Translations under genes and position numbers: made by a program
In this document: positions 17,989-25,972 of the stretch, piece by piece
Layout: each line of letters starts with the position of its first letter
Position numbering within the stretch: the first letter of the stretch is position 1
Origin: a virus
Strand: one strand, 5' to 3'
IMG/VR virus record: IMGVR_UViG_3300028837_000875
Coordinates: 24,572-88,571 of that record
Length of the DNA stretch: 64,000 bases
Notes under the pieces: generated by a model
What the model saw: only the letters and a program-made list of their open reading frames with translations
Database searches by the model: none
Told to the model about the DNA's origin: nothing

Positions 17989-19048
17989 AGAAAAATCAAG
18001 AATAAAAGCGATAGAGGAAATCCTCTACAGAAATAAAACTGGGAACTATGCTGTAGCTCCTCTGCGGCTTATCGCTTATATCATTGTAGTTTTTGGTGAC
18101 CAGCGTATAATTCATCTAAGCTACAAAGATGAATGGATTAAGTTAAATTTCACACGCATAAGTTATATGCGTAGCGTTTCTTTTCTCAAGCTTAAAGATA
18201 TACTTCAAAGAAAAGTTTCTGGCAAAGATGTCTATAAGGTTAATTTCAAATATCTCAAAAATATAATTGTAGATGCACTTGATATTGAGGCTCTTTTAGA
18301 GATTGATAGTTTCTTTAAGTTCAGGAAGAAAAAGCTTAAAGTCAAACGTCTAAAAGAAAAAAGTAGTCAAACAGATAGTTCGGCTAATTTTAGTCTATAT
18401 AGATACAATAGGCCAGATGGCACAAAAAGAAACACATCTAAGTTAGATGTAGATGTAGATGTTAGGAAAGTAGATGTTAAGAAAAAAGAGTCTTTAGACT
18501 CTATGATAAAAACAAATGTGCAATCTAAATCTGCTTCAATAAAATCTTTGTCTAAATTAAAGTCTCTTATCAGGCAACGTTCTGGAAAGCCTCGCAAATC
18601 TCTTCGGAAAGACTCAACAGAACTCTATGGGCAATTCAAATTCAACCCTTCAGAGAATCCAAAGCTTTGTTCTTGGAAAAGCAGAGAAATTGAAAAGTGG
18701 CGTTCTATAGATTTCCTTGGCTATTATATCTGTCTTTATAAAGAGGAGACTGAATTAGAAAACATCTCTTTGCAGAATGACCAAGCTTACAGTAAAGTCA
18801 AACACATGATTCGTGATATGCTTAAACGTTGGTTCAATGGCAACAAGAAAATGATGTATGACTATCTCAAATGGTCTGTTCATTATTTCACACATGAAAT
18901 GGATGGAAGATATTCACCATCAATTGGAACACTGCTCAATCCATACAAGCAAACTCATTGGGTGTATGATTTATTTGTGAAGAATAAAAGCAAAAAAGGA
19001 AAGAGAAGTAAGGATAACAAGTGGGCATCAGAAAAAACATGGAGGTAG
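17975..19048 (+). CDS. Unknown replication-operon protein
   Basis: A 357-residue basic protein beginning inside the helicase gene (ribosome site AAAGG). About residues 1-110 look like a compact domain (winged-helix possible). A low-complexity middle (DVDVDVRKVDVKKK, residues about 152-170) is coded by GTAGAT-type DNA repeats. The C-terminal 130 residues (KMMYDYLKWSVHYFTHEMDG) look folded. It sits just before a DnaC-like loader, where initiator or DnaD/O-like proteins are usual, so a replication initiator role is a reasonable guess but unproved. Confidence 0.5.
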   Translation: MLSDKEKSRIKAIEEILYRNKTGNYAVAPLRLIAYIIVVFGDQRIIHLSYKDEWIKLNFTRISYMRSVSFLKLKDILQRKVSGKDVYKVNFKYLKNIIVDALDIEALLEIDSFFKFRKKKLKVKRLKEKSSQTDSSANFSLYRYNRPDGTKRNTSKLDVDVDVRKVDVKKKESLDSMIKTNVQSKSASIKSLSKLKSLIRQRSGKPRKSLRKDSTELYGQFKFNPSENPKLCSWKSREIEKWRSIDFLGYYICLYKEETELENISLQNDQAYSKVKHMIRDMLKRWFNGNKKMMYDYLKWSVHYFTHEMDGRYSPSIGTLLNPYKQTHWVYDLFVKNKSKKGKRSKDNKWASEKTWR

Positions 19049-19051
19049 AAG

Positions 19052-19729
19052 ATGGCAAAAGATTCATGGCATGAGCGAAGAAAAGTTTTAATGCCGGCGA
19101 TTGTTGATAGGTTGCAAGAAGGACTTCATCCGGATGATATTCTATATCTTGCAGAAAGAGGACTGCCGAGAAAATTCATTAAGTACAATCTTGAGGACTA
19201 TCTCAGATTTATTAAGAATGAATCTTGGGAACTAATGAGCTGTTACGTTAGAGAATTTTGGGAGCGATTGAATCAGGGTAAAGGATTGATGTTTGTCGGT
19301 CCAGTTGGAACTGGCAAAACTTCAGCGGCTACAGCTATGCTCAAATATACTTTTGCATTTCTAAAGAACGATGAATTCTTTCAAGCGTTCGCTGATAATT
19401 TTCCAGGACGATTGAGTCCAGAATTCATAGTTTACTTTTGGCCGTCAGCACAAATATTGATGGACTACTTCAGATGCAAGGATGAATTTCAAGGCAAAGT
19501 TAATTCAATTGTGTTAGTTATTGATGACGTTACAAAAGTCTCTCAAGATATTTATAAAGAGGTTCTTGATTATATTGTGCGTTATCGAGACCATAGCGGA
19601 CTGCCGACAATTATAACTTCTCAATGTCCATTGAAGGAACTATTCGATTTATTTGGATTAGCAATTCACGATATACTTAGAGGCAATAACGAGGAGATTA
19701 AGCTTATAGGAGAATCTAAGAGGGGATAG
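19052..19729 (+). CDS. DnaC-like helicase loader ATPase
   Basis: A 225-residue AAA+ ATPase. Walker A GPVGTGKT is at 83-90 and Walker B IVLVIDD at about 153-159, with the sensor-like TIITSQ at about 190. The size and order match DnaC/IstB-type loaders that place the ring helicase on DNA. It is immediately upstream of the DnaB-like gene, which supports the role. Ribosome site is ATGGAGGTAGAAG. Confidence 0.8.
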   Translation: MAKDSWHERRKVLMPAIVDRLQEGLHPDDILYLAERGLPRKFIKYNLEDYLRFIKNESWELMSCYVREFWERLNQGKGLMFVGPVGTGKTSAATAMLKYTFAFLKNDEFFQAFADNFPGRLSPEFIVYFWPSAQILMDYFRCKDEFQGKVNSIVLVIDDVTKVSQDIYKEVLDYIVRYRDHSGLPTIITSQCPLKELFDLFGLAIHDILRGNNEEIKLIGESKRG

Positions 19730-19730
19730 A

Positions 19731-21059
19731 GTGAGCAAAGAACGAAATGTATTTGAGGACTTTGAAATCAACATACACAATGAGCAGTTGATTCTTGCTT
19801 CTCTTATACAATCTAAAAAAATGAGAGAAAGAATCCTGACTCAAGTTGAAGCTTCAGAGTTCATTGGTACAAGGCATCGGAATATTTTTAAAGTGCTGCT
19901 CAAAATGGAAAAAGAGCAGTTGGATTTTAATGAGGATTCATTTATACAAGTTGCTGGAGAGTCAGATGTTGGAGGCATCAAATATCTACGGAAGCTTCTC
20001 CAGGCGTTTGAGAAAAATGCAAACGTTGATTATCATATCAAGCAGCTAAAGACGGACCGCTTGAAGTTCTTGCTGTTCAGTGGCCCAGTAAAACAATTGA
20101 TTGAAGCTCTCACAAGTAAAGATGTGGAACGCAGAGAATTGCTTCAGCTGACTAATCGAATCAACGATGAAGTACTAAAGAAAACAGAAGCTGAAAGAAT
20201 TCACACTGGAGAAGAAACAAGTAGACTATACTTAGAGGATTTCAGCGATAGAATGAGCACGGCTTTTACTGGAACTGGATTGCCAGAGCTTGACGAAAAA
20301 CTCACTGATGGTTTTCGTCCTGGCACAATCTCTGTAATATCCGGAAGGCCACAAATGGGCAAGACACTTTTTATGATAAATGTCGTATCTCACTTAATGA
20401 GAAAAAAGAAGATGCTCATTTGTGAAATAGAGCAAGGAACAATGATGCTAATTGATATGCTTGTTGCTCTGCATACTGGGATTAACCTTAGCAAATTAGT
20501 AAAGTTTCCTGAACGGCTAAGTGAGAATGAACAGAAGCGTATCAAACTCAAAGTTCGACAACTTTTGAGTAATGAAAATCTTTCTTTCCATGATGACCCT
20601 GAATTGACTCTTGATAGATTGGAAATGGAGTTAAAGAATAGACGTTATGATATTTGCTTCATAGATTTGTTTGGCAGATTAGCAGACGTTCAGCCAACTC
20701 CAGAAGGATTTACCAAGAAGCTTTATCAAGTCAAACGTATAGCTCGAATGACAGAAACTCATTTGTGTCTTGTGCATCAAATAAAAAGAGGCAGAGAAAA
20801 AGATAAGAAGATGCGGCCAACTCTTGAAGGACTTAAGGATTCTGGAACTTGGGAGGAAGCCGGAGATTTGATTATCGGATTACATAGAGAAAAATATTAC
20901 GCTCCAAAACTTACAAGAGATGTGGCAGAGGTATCTATTCTCAAGCAGAAGCGTGGAGTTTCAAATATAGTACTACCATATTTGTTTGATGGAAGCATCT
21001 GCGAGTTTGGAGAATATGTTAGAGATTATGTGCATGGGCGAGATTTAAGTTCGTTCTAA
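19731..21059 (+). CDS. DnaB-like replicative helicase
   Basis: A 442-residue hexameric helicase. The N-terminal domain (about 1-110) has the DnaB opening 'NEQLILASLIQS'. The RecA-fold C-terminal part carries Walker A GRPQMGKT (205-212), Walker B ICFIDL and the H-loop-like LCLVHQIKRG. It unwinds DNA 5'-3' at the fork with the primase encoded two genes on. Start GTG 19731 follows AGAGGGGATAGA. Confidence 0.85.
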   Translation: MSKERNVFEDFEINIHNEQLILASLIQSKKMRERILTQVEASEFIGTRHRNIFKVLLKMEKEQLDFNEDSFIQVAGESDVGGIKYLRKLLQAFEKNANVDYHIKQLKTDRLKFLLFSGPVKQLIEALTSKDVERRELLQLTNRINDEVLKKTEAERIHTGEETSRLYLEDFSDRMSTAFTGTGLPELDEKLTDGFRPGTISVISGRPQMGKTLFMINVVSHLMRKKKMLICEIEQGTMMLIDMLVALHTGINLSKLVKFPERLSENEQKRIKLKVRQLLSNENLSFHDDPELTLDRLEMELKNRRYDICFIDLFGRLADVQPTPEGFTKKLYQVKRIARMTETHLCLVHQIKRGREKDKKMRPTLEGLKDSGTWEEAGDLIIGLHREKYYAPKLTRDVAEVSILKQKRGVSNIVLPYLFDGSICEFGEYVRDYVHGRDLSSF

Positions 21060-21104
21060 ATTAAAATAGTTTGGAAGTGTAAAAAATGATAGATAGGCTT
21101 TAGT

Positions 21105-21701
21105 ATGGATAAGAAGTATTGGTACAATACGCCTACAGAGAAGTGGCATACTAAGATTTGTGAATTTTGTGGCAAAGAATTTCAATGTTATGATAAGCGA
21201 AGAAAGTTTTGCTCTCACAGATGTAGTGGTAAGAATTCAGGAAGAAAAAGAATGCTTCCAATTGTAGTTAAGAAATGTCCTGTGTGCGGCAAAAAATTTA
21301 GAACTTCAAAGAAAGAAAAGAGGCACGGTCACAATGCAGAGAAGCGTTGTTGTTCTATTTCATGCGGCACTGTTTTTGGAGCAAGAACGAGAGCACTAAG
21401 AAAGGCTAAAAGGAATGGCTGTGAACCAAAGTTGCCTATTCGTTCTTTTGGCAGAGCAGTTCTTGAACACACTGCTGTTGCTGAAAAGAAATTAGAGCGT
21501 AAGCTGAAGCGTTATGAAACAGTGCATCATATCAATCATAATCCAAAGGATAATAGCCCTGAAAATTTATGGGTGTATTCAAGTCAGCGTGCGCATCTTA
21601 GAAATGGACATTGGAACTTTCAAGCATTGATAGCTTCTTGTGTCGGAAAGAAAATTAAGATTGATTTTGTTGATGGCAAGTATATTGTGAAGGAATTCTA
21701 A
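21105..21701 (+). CDS. HNH endonuclease with two zinc ribbons
   Basis: A 198-residue protein. Two zinc-binding segments come first (CEFCGKEFQCYDKRRKFCSHRC and CPVCGKKF…CCSISC), then an HNH core, ETVHHINHNPKDNSPENLWV (about residues 142-161). It is a free-standing homing-type endonuclease between DnaB and primase, the sort of selfish gene common in phage operons. Its stop overlaps the primase ATG. A role in site-specific cutting is known for the family; the target is unknown. Confidence 0.8.
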   Translation: MDKKYWYNTPTEKWHTKICEFCGKEFQCYDKRRKFCSHRCSGKNSGRKRMLPIVVKKCPVCGKKFRTSKKEKRHGHNAEKRCCSISCGTVFGARTRALRKAKRNGCEPKLPIRSFGRAVLEHTAVAEKKLERKLKRYETVHHINHNPKDNSPENLWVYSSQRAHLRNGHWNFQALIASCVGKKIKIDFVDGKYIVKEF

Positions 21702-22714
21702 TGCTCGATGAAATAAGATACAAGCGTGCAGTCAAGAGAGTAGATATACGAGATGTGCTACGGCATCTTGAATTGGATTTTGAGGAGATAGGTTCTGAGC
21801 TTCGCTTTCTCTGCATCAATCCTGAGCACAAAGAGTCCGTTGCTTCAAGCACGATAAACTTTAATCCTCTCTCGGATAAGTACACTTGGTTTTCATGCTT
21901 TGGCTGTGATTATTCTGGGACCTTGCCGAAGCTTGTCTCAATTGTGGCAGGCATCACTATTGCAGAAGCAAAGAAATTTATCATGGAGTTTGATTCTGGA
22001 AAAGTTCCGTTCAAGAAAAAGAATCAATATCATATTGAAGGCAAGAAACGAATTATCAGGCGCGTAAAAATAAAGCTGCCAGAAGAATTCAGGCTGATAG
22101 ATTTGAATGTACACAATTCCTATCTTCGCTATTTGCAAAGCCGTGGAGTTATTGAAGCTGATATAATCAAATATGGATGGGGCTTTTGCGCCAAAGGTCA
22201 TTATGCAAAGCGAGTCATCTTGCCAGTATACATGAAAGACAAGCTCGTCAATTTTTTTGCTCGACACATCTCGACAGAGAATAAAAAGCGCAAACATTTT
22301 AATGCTTGGTGCGCAGAAGTTGAGCGTGTGGTTTTTCCTTATGATGAAATTGATTTTGATTTGAAATACATCTGGGTTGTAGAGTCTGCTTTCAATTTGT
22401 TCAAAGCTAAAAGACTGAAGCTAAAGAATCTGGTATGCACATTTGGAAACAAGTTGACTGAATGGAAAGAGGAATTGTTCAGAAAATTTGAAGAGGTCAG
22501 ATTTATTCCTGACGGCGATAAGGGTGGCAGAGAATTTGTGAGGAAAACACGACGGCGATTGCCTGAAGAGATAAGAGTAAAATCAGTACACATGTATGAT
22601 GGTGAGGACGTAGCTTCAATTTCTTTGAGGCAATTGAAATTTGTTTTGAGAACGTTGCACGAAGTAAAGCGATTCGGCACATCTGTTCAAGTCGACTACT
22701 CAATTAAGAAGTAA
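21701..22714 (+). CDS. DnaG-like DNA primase
   Basis: A 337-residue primase. The N-terminal CHC2-type zinc motif is C38-x4-H43…C66-x2-C69. A Toprim domain carries WVVESAFNL (catalytic E) and FIPDGDKGG (DxD-type metal site). It makes RNA primers for the phage replisome. It is shorter than bacterial DnaG and lacks an obvious helicase-binding C-terminal domain. Last gene of the operon, followed by a small hairpin, TTTGGC-TAT-GCCAAA, at 22802-22816. Confidence 0.85.
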   Translation: MLDEIRYKRAVKRVDIRDVLRHLELDFEEIGSELRFLCINPEHKESVASSTINFNPLSDKYTWFSCFGCDYSGTLPKLVSIVAGITIAEAKKFIMEFDSGKVPFKKKNQYHIEGKKRIIRRVKIKLPEEFRLIDLNVHNSYLRYLQSRGVIEADIIKYGWGFCAKGHYAKRVILPVYMKDKLVNFFARHISTENKKRKHFNAWCAEVERVVFPYDEIDFDLKYIWVVESAFNLFKAKRLKLKNLVCTFGNKLTEWKEELFRKFEEVRFIPDGDKGGREFVRKTRRRLPEEIRVKSVHMYDGEDVASISLRQLKFVLRTLHEVKRFGTSVQVDYSIKK

Positions 22715-23088
22715 ACAGCACTCAAACTATATCAGCACATTCATATTTGTAACATGTACTCAAATGCACCGTCGCTCAAAGTAACGCTACAAAACTGACA
22801 CTTTGGCTATGCCAAAATGACATATCGTTTTCGAGTTCAAAACACCCTTCCTGGTAGCCAAACGTGGTTTTCAGCTTTTTTTGCTGATTTTGACTTGAAA
22901 CAATCTTGAAAATAAATGAAGTTTTTTAAGTTCAAGTATTATAAGAACTTAGGATAAGTAAGTGATACGCTTGTGCTGCACTTCACTTGAAAAAATAAAA
23001 GTTCAAGTTGACGGCCGCATCTTATTGATGTATCATTCACTTGGAATGAGAAAGCAAGCGCAAAACTTGGAACAGAAGGAGGTCAGAA
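22715..23088 (+). promoter_or_regulatory. Operon control region with repeated TTCAAG/CTTGAA boxes
   Basis: Six GTTCAA(GT) or (AC)TTGAA boxes occur between about 22832 and 23010. Pairs form inverted repeats (AAGTTC…GAACTT at about 22928-22950, and CTTGAA…TTCAAG at about 22985-23006). A hairpin TTTGGC-TAT-GCCAAA is at 22802-22816 and TCAGC…GCTGA at about 22871-22887. The last box abuts the -35 of a good promoter. No gene of its own is supported. A regulator that binds the box array is a reasonable inference. Confidence 0.6.
23008..23036 (+). promoter_or_regulatory. Sigma70-like promoter
   Basis: TTGACG (23008-23013), a 17-base spacer and TATCAT (23031-23036): five of six matches in each hexamer at ideal spacing. 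It points at the small-gene operon starting at 23089. A GTTCAAG box (23001-23007) touches the -35. Confidence 0.75.
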
Positions 23089-23163
23089 ATGAAGCTGGTC
23101 TTTGTGTTGACTTGGGTGGTTCTGATTATCGGAGTGCTGATTCTCGACGGACACATTTTTTGA
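23089..23163 (+). CDS. 24-residue membrane microprotein
   Basis: ATG follows AAGGAGGTCAGAA at ideal spacing. The peptide is almost entirely one transmembrane helix (MKLVFVLTWVVLIIGVLILD) with a short HIF end. It is the first product from the promoter at 23008. Too short for family recognition; a membrane-active early peptide is possible. Confidence 0.55.
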   Translation: MKLVFVLTWVVLIIGVLILDGHIF

Positions 23164-23240
23164 AGGAGGACGCTACTGCATCTATTTATATGGAGTCAGG
23201 AGTTTTGAAGTCGTATCAATCTATTTTGAGGAGGTGTACT

Positions 23241-23543
23241 GTGGCCAGAAGTGAGAAGCATTTTTATTGCAAGATTTGGGCGACGGAAGATGATTTTCTT
23301 CAGAGCAAGTTTGTGCTCAGAAGTTTTTATGCTGAATCTCTCCGCGACATTCGTCAGCGTTTGATTTTTCTGAAAGCCGAGTGTCCATACGTGACGGACG
23401 TGAGTACAATTCTCATTCGAGATAGAAAGAGTACGACCACTCTTCGCGGTGGTACCGTTCAAGCTAATGTTGAAACAATGATGCGGGCAATCAAGACCGG
23501 CCAGCTGGCAGTTGCAATCAATCAGCTTGCACAGCTTGCATAA
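23241..23543 (+). CDS. Unknown early protein
   Basis: A 100-residue protein. GTG 23241 after TTGAGGAGGTGTACT is the best start; an in-frame ATG at 23190 would add 17 residues but sits 20 bases from its GGAGG. The sequence is mixed alpha/beta (HFYCKIWATEDDFL) with no recognised family. Confidence 0.55.
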   Translation: MARSEKHFYCKIWATEDDFLQSKFVLRSFYAESLRDIRQRLIFLKAECPYVTDVSTILIRDRKSTTTLRGGTVQANVETMMRAIKTGQLAVAINQLAQLA

Positions 23544-23571
23544 CCCATCTATTATTATCTGGAGGTGAATC

Positions 23572-24057
23572 ATGGAGAGAACAGCAATGGAAGCGAGAGC
23601 ACAAGCGAAATATCAAGCAAGCGTCAAGAGAGCAAGAGCATCATACGAAAAAGCTTGCGGCAAAATTCTTTTCAAGAATGCTTCTGATAGTGAGAAACGA
23701 AAAGCTTATGACAAAGCACAGGCAAGACTTGAAAGAGCATACAGTCTTGCTCGTGAAAGATTTGAAAAAGATTCATTTTTGGGAACGTTTGTTTGCAAAG
23801 CAGAGAAAAAAGAAAAAAGAGTCGAGCGAAGATTTCATGCGTGGGTTCAAGCGGACAGAATGTATCGCAGAAGATTCCACGGCAAACACGCTTCCTCAAA
23901 TGCAAAGAAATGGATGCGAAATAAAACTGCTCAACTCCAGCGAGACGGAAAGCATCCGAACGATGCTAAGGTATGTTGGGACCGCTACGAAGATGGTGTG
24001 TTCATTTGCACAGAAGTTTACACTCGCTTGGGTGCAGACTTTGATTGGGCTGAATAG
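23572..24057 (+). CDS. Basic coiled-coil unknown protein
   Basis: A 161-residue protein with ribosome site CTGGAGGTGAATC. The first 75 residues are an A/K/R-rich helix, probably coiled coil; the rest carries aromatic and charged residues, including KVCWDRYEDGVFICTEVYTRLG at the end. No family recognised. Confidence 0.55.
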   Translation: MERTAMEARAQAKYQASVKRARASYEKACGKILFKNASDSEKRKAYDKAQARLERAYSLARERFEKDSFLGTFVCKAEKKEKRVERRFHAWVQADRMYRRRFHGKHASSNAKKWMRNKTAQLQRDGKHPNDAKVCWDRYEDGVFICTEVYTRLGADFDWAE

Positions 24058-24074
24058 ATAAAAGAGGTGCTCAA

Positions 24075-24335
24075 ATGAGATGTAAAGAATTTGAAGAACG
24101 AGCCAAGCTATCAAGAGCGCTCAAACTTTCTAATGACGTATGGTCAAGGCCGGCACAGGATATGCTGAGAATTTATGCCTTTGCAGGCTTTGATACAAAG
24201 AAGATTGTTCGGAAAGCAGTAGTGCTGGCATCGCCGAATGCGCTTAAAATAAATCTGCCTACAGTCGAGAAAGCTTGGGGCAAGTGTTACAGAAATGCTG
24301 GTGATGGAAATTACGCAGATATTTCCGAGTTTTAA
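24075..24335 (+). CDS. Unknown small protein
   Basis: An 86-residue mixed protein with ribosome site AGAGGTGCTCAA. No motif recognised. Part of the run of small genes behind the 23008 promoter. Confidence 0.5.
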   Translation: MRCKEFEERAKLSRALKLSNDVWSRPAQDMLRIYAFAGFDTKKIVRKAVVLASPNALKINLPTVEKAWGKCYRNAGDGNYADISEF

Positions 24336-24353
24336 TTTTGAGGAGGTGCTCGA

Positions 24354-24614
24354 ATGTTGAGACCAGAATTTACAGATTGCTATACAACGCCTCCGGGATA
24401 CCACGAGTACTGCGAGTTGTGTCAGCAGGCAGTTGAATGGTTCAAGGTACATCTTTATTTTTATTCGAGAGTCACGACGATTGGCTATCTCGTTAAGCTT
24501 TTTGGCATTGAGAAGGACGATGCTGCACAAGTGTATGAAAATGTCTGGAGCATCTTCGGTCCTGAAGGGGAGTTCAGCATCGAAGATGAAAACGAAAACG
24601 TAGCGGCCGCTTAA
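24354..24614 (+). CDS. Unknown small acidic protein
   Basis: An 86-residue protein with ribosome site GAGGAGGTGCTCGA. It has a C-x2-C pair (CELCQQA) near residue 22 and an acidic C-terminus. Function unknown. Confidence 0.5.
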   Translation: MLRPEFTDCYTTPPGYHEYCELCQQAVEWFKVHLYFYSRVTTIGYLVKLFGIEKDDAAQVYENVWSIFGPEGEFSIEDENENVAAA

Positions 24615-24633
24615 TTTTTTAAGGAGGTTTGAT

Positions 24634-24864
24634 ATGGCTGAGAAGAAAGCGAAAAGAGATAAGTGGACTTGCAGAACTTGTGGACACAAGTTCACTGCAA
24701 AAGACAAGAGAGATTTTAGTGATGGAATGAATGGAAGCTATTGCACACTTTGCGATACACTTGTATGTCAAGACTGCCTCGATAAATATCTTGAGTCTTG
24801 TGGCGAAGGCAAAGAGGAGCTTTGCGAATATTGCGGCAAGGATGGTTTTCATTCTCCTTGCTAA
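24634..24864 (+). CDS. Small multi-cysteine zinc protein
   Basis: A 76-residue protein with ribosome site AAGGAGGTTTGAT. Four CxxC-type knuckles are visible (CRTCG, CTLC, CQDC, CEYCG), so it very likely binds two zinc ions in a treble-clef or RING-like arrangement. Zinc-ribbon microproteins are unusually frequent in this phage. Function unknown. Confidence 0.6.
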   Translation: MAEKKAKRDKWTCRTCGHKFTAKDKRDFSDGMNGSYCTLCDTLVCQDCLDKYLESCGEGKEELCEYCGKDGFHSPC

Positions 24865-24888
24865 TCTTAATTTGAATGGAGGTAAGAA

Positions 24889-24993
24889 ATGAGTGCAGCG
24901 GAAAGAAAGCAGAAAGCATTGAACGCATACATCGCAGTTCAAGTTGAGAGAATGAGAAAGACAAACGGCAAGAGCAAAAAGGAAGCGAGGTAA
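24889..24993 (+). CDS. 34-residue basic microprotein
   Basis: ATG 24889 follows AATGGAGGTAAGAA at ideal spacing, and the stop is three bases before the next start. The peptide (MSAAERKQKALNAYIAVQVE…) is a single basic amphipathic helix. No family recognised. Confidence 0.5.
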   Translation: MSAAERKQKALNAYIAVQVERMRKTNGKSKKEAR

Positions 24994-24996
24994 AAT

Positions 24997-25275
24997 TTGA
25001 GAAAGTTCAAAACAATTGATGAAGCAAGAGCCGCAACATTCCTTGAGATAATTGAGGAAGCGCGGGAAGAAATCATCAAGCTCAATGACGAAAAGTTTTA
25101 TCTTCATGCTGAGCAAATGAAATCTCGGTACTTCGTCGTAGAATTGATGCTGGCAAAAATCGAGAAGCTGTTTTCAAAGAAAGAGGAGGAGAGCATAGAA
25201 GAAAGTTTTCACAGAGCTGTTATGATTCGAGACGAGCTGGATAAAATCGTACCAGCTTGCGGTCGTTTGAATTAA
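24997..25275 (+). CDS. Helical unknown protein
   Basis: A 92-residue charged, helical protein starting with TTG after GCGAGGTAAAAT. E/K-rich heptad-like pattern suggests a coiled-coil dimer. No family recognised. Confidence 0.5.
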   Translation: MRKFKTIDEARAATFLEIIEEAREEIIKLNDEKFYLHAEQMKSRYFVVELMLAKIEKLFSKKEEESIEESFHRAVMIRDELDKIVPACGRLN

Positions 25276-25287
25276 GGAGGTGCAGGA

Positions 25288-25494
25288 ATGTTGTTCACGA
25301 CTTTTGCAGAAATGAAGAGCGGACTAATAAAGAGGGAGCTTCTTTCACTCAAGCGGAATAAGCTTCGTTCGGTTATGCTCAGAGCAACAGGCAAGAGACG
25401 CCACAACGAAACGAAGGAGGATATGGCAGCAATCATATTGAAGAACACAAACGCGCAGACTGTACGCCAGATACTCGCGCACACGACGATATAA
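25288..25494 (+). CDS. Small basic unknown protein
   Basis: A 68-residue basic protein with ribosome site AAGGAGGTGCAGGA. It is mostly helical (LLSLKRNKLRSVMLRATGKRRHNETK). Possible nucleic-acid binding by charge only. Confidence 0.5.
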   Translation: MLFTTFAEMKSGLIKRELLSLKRNKLRSVMLRATGKRRHNETKEDMAAIILKNTNAQTVRQILAHTTI

Positions 25495-25559
25495 GAAAAG
25501 AGATTCAGAATGTCTGGACCAAATACTTTGATAGATAGATTAGAAAGGAGGTTTGCATA

Positions 25560-25970
25560 TTGCGTTATGGAATTGCTACATGGCACTACACAAGCAAGCA
25601 CTGGTACTGCCGCAGCTATACCAAGCGTGCAACTTGGAAGTTTGAATATTCAAAGCAAAGAGTTCAAGCTCCAGATGGAAAGATGCGCTTCAAAGCAACT
25701 CGCTGGAAAGAAACTAATACGCGAGGAAATAGAGTTGTGCAAGAACGTTTCTTTCAAGTCAAGTGGCGTGCAAGGGACTGGTGCTATAAGCAGTGGTGCA
25801 AGTATGAAGGGGAAACATTTGAGTCCCTTCATGTTGTTTCAGAAGGAAGGAGAAAAGCAGGACACAAACTTCTCAAAGTCAAGAAGCTTCGTACCGAAGG
25901 AATCAAAGCTGGCCTCAAGCCAGTTCGGAGACGCAAAATTCTCCGCAAGAAAAATCTCAAGGAGGAATAA
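25560..25970 (+). CDS. Basic, aromatic-rich protein with the phage's C-terminal basic tag
   Basis: A 136-residue protein starting with TTG eight bases after AAAGGAGG. A second frame (25510-25980) overlaps, but this frame has the ideal ribosome site and ends in RRRKILRKK, the basic tag shared by other proteins here. The body is rich in W, Y, R and K (HYTSKHWYCRSY, WRARDWCYKQW) and probably beta, with likely nucleic-acid contact. Family not recognised. Confidence 0.55.
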   Translation: MRYGIATWHYTSKHWYCRSYTKRATWKFEYSKQRVQAPDGKMRFKATRWKETNTRGNRVVQERFFQVKWRARDWCYKQWCKYEGETFESLHVVSEGRRKAGHKLLKVKKLRTEGIKAGLKPVRRRKILRKKNLKEE

Positions 25971-25972
25971 TA

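Noticed and set aside
18421-18480. GTAGAT hexamer repeat as regulatory repeat
   Set aside because: It lies within a coding frame and simply encodes a DVDV-type low-complexity segment.
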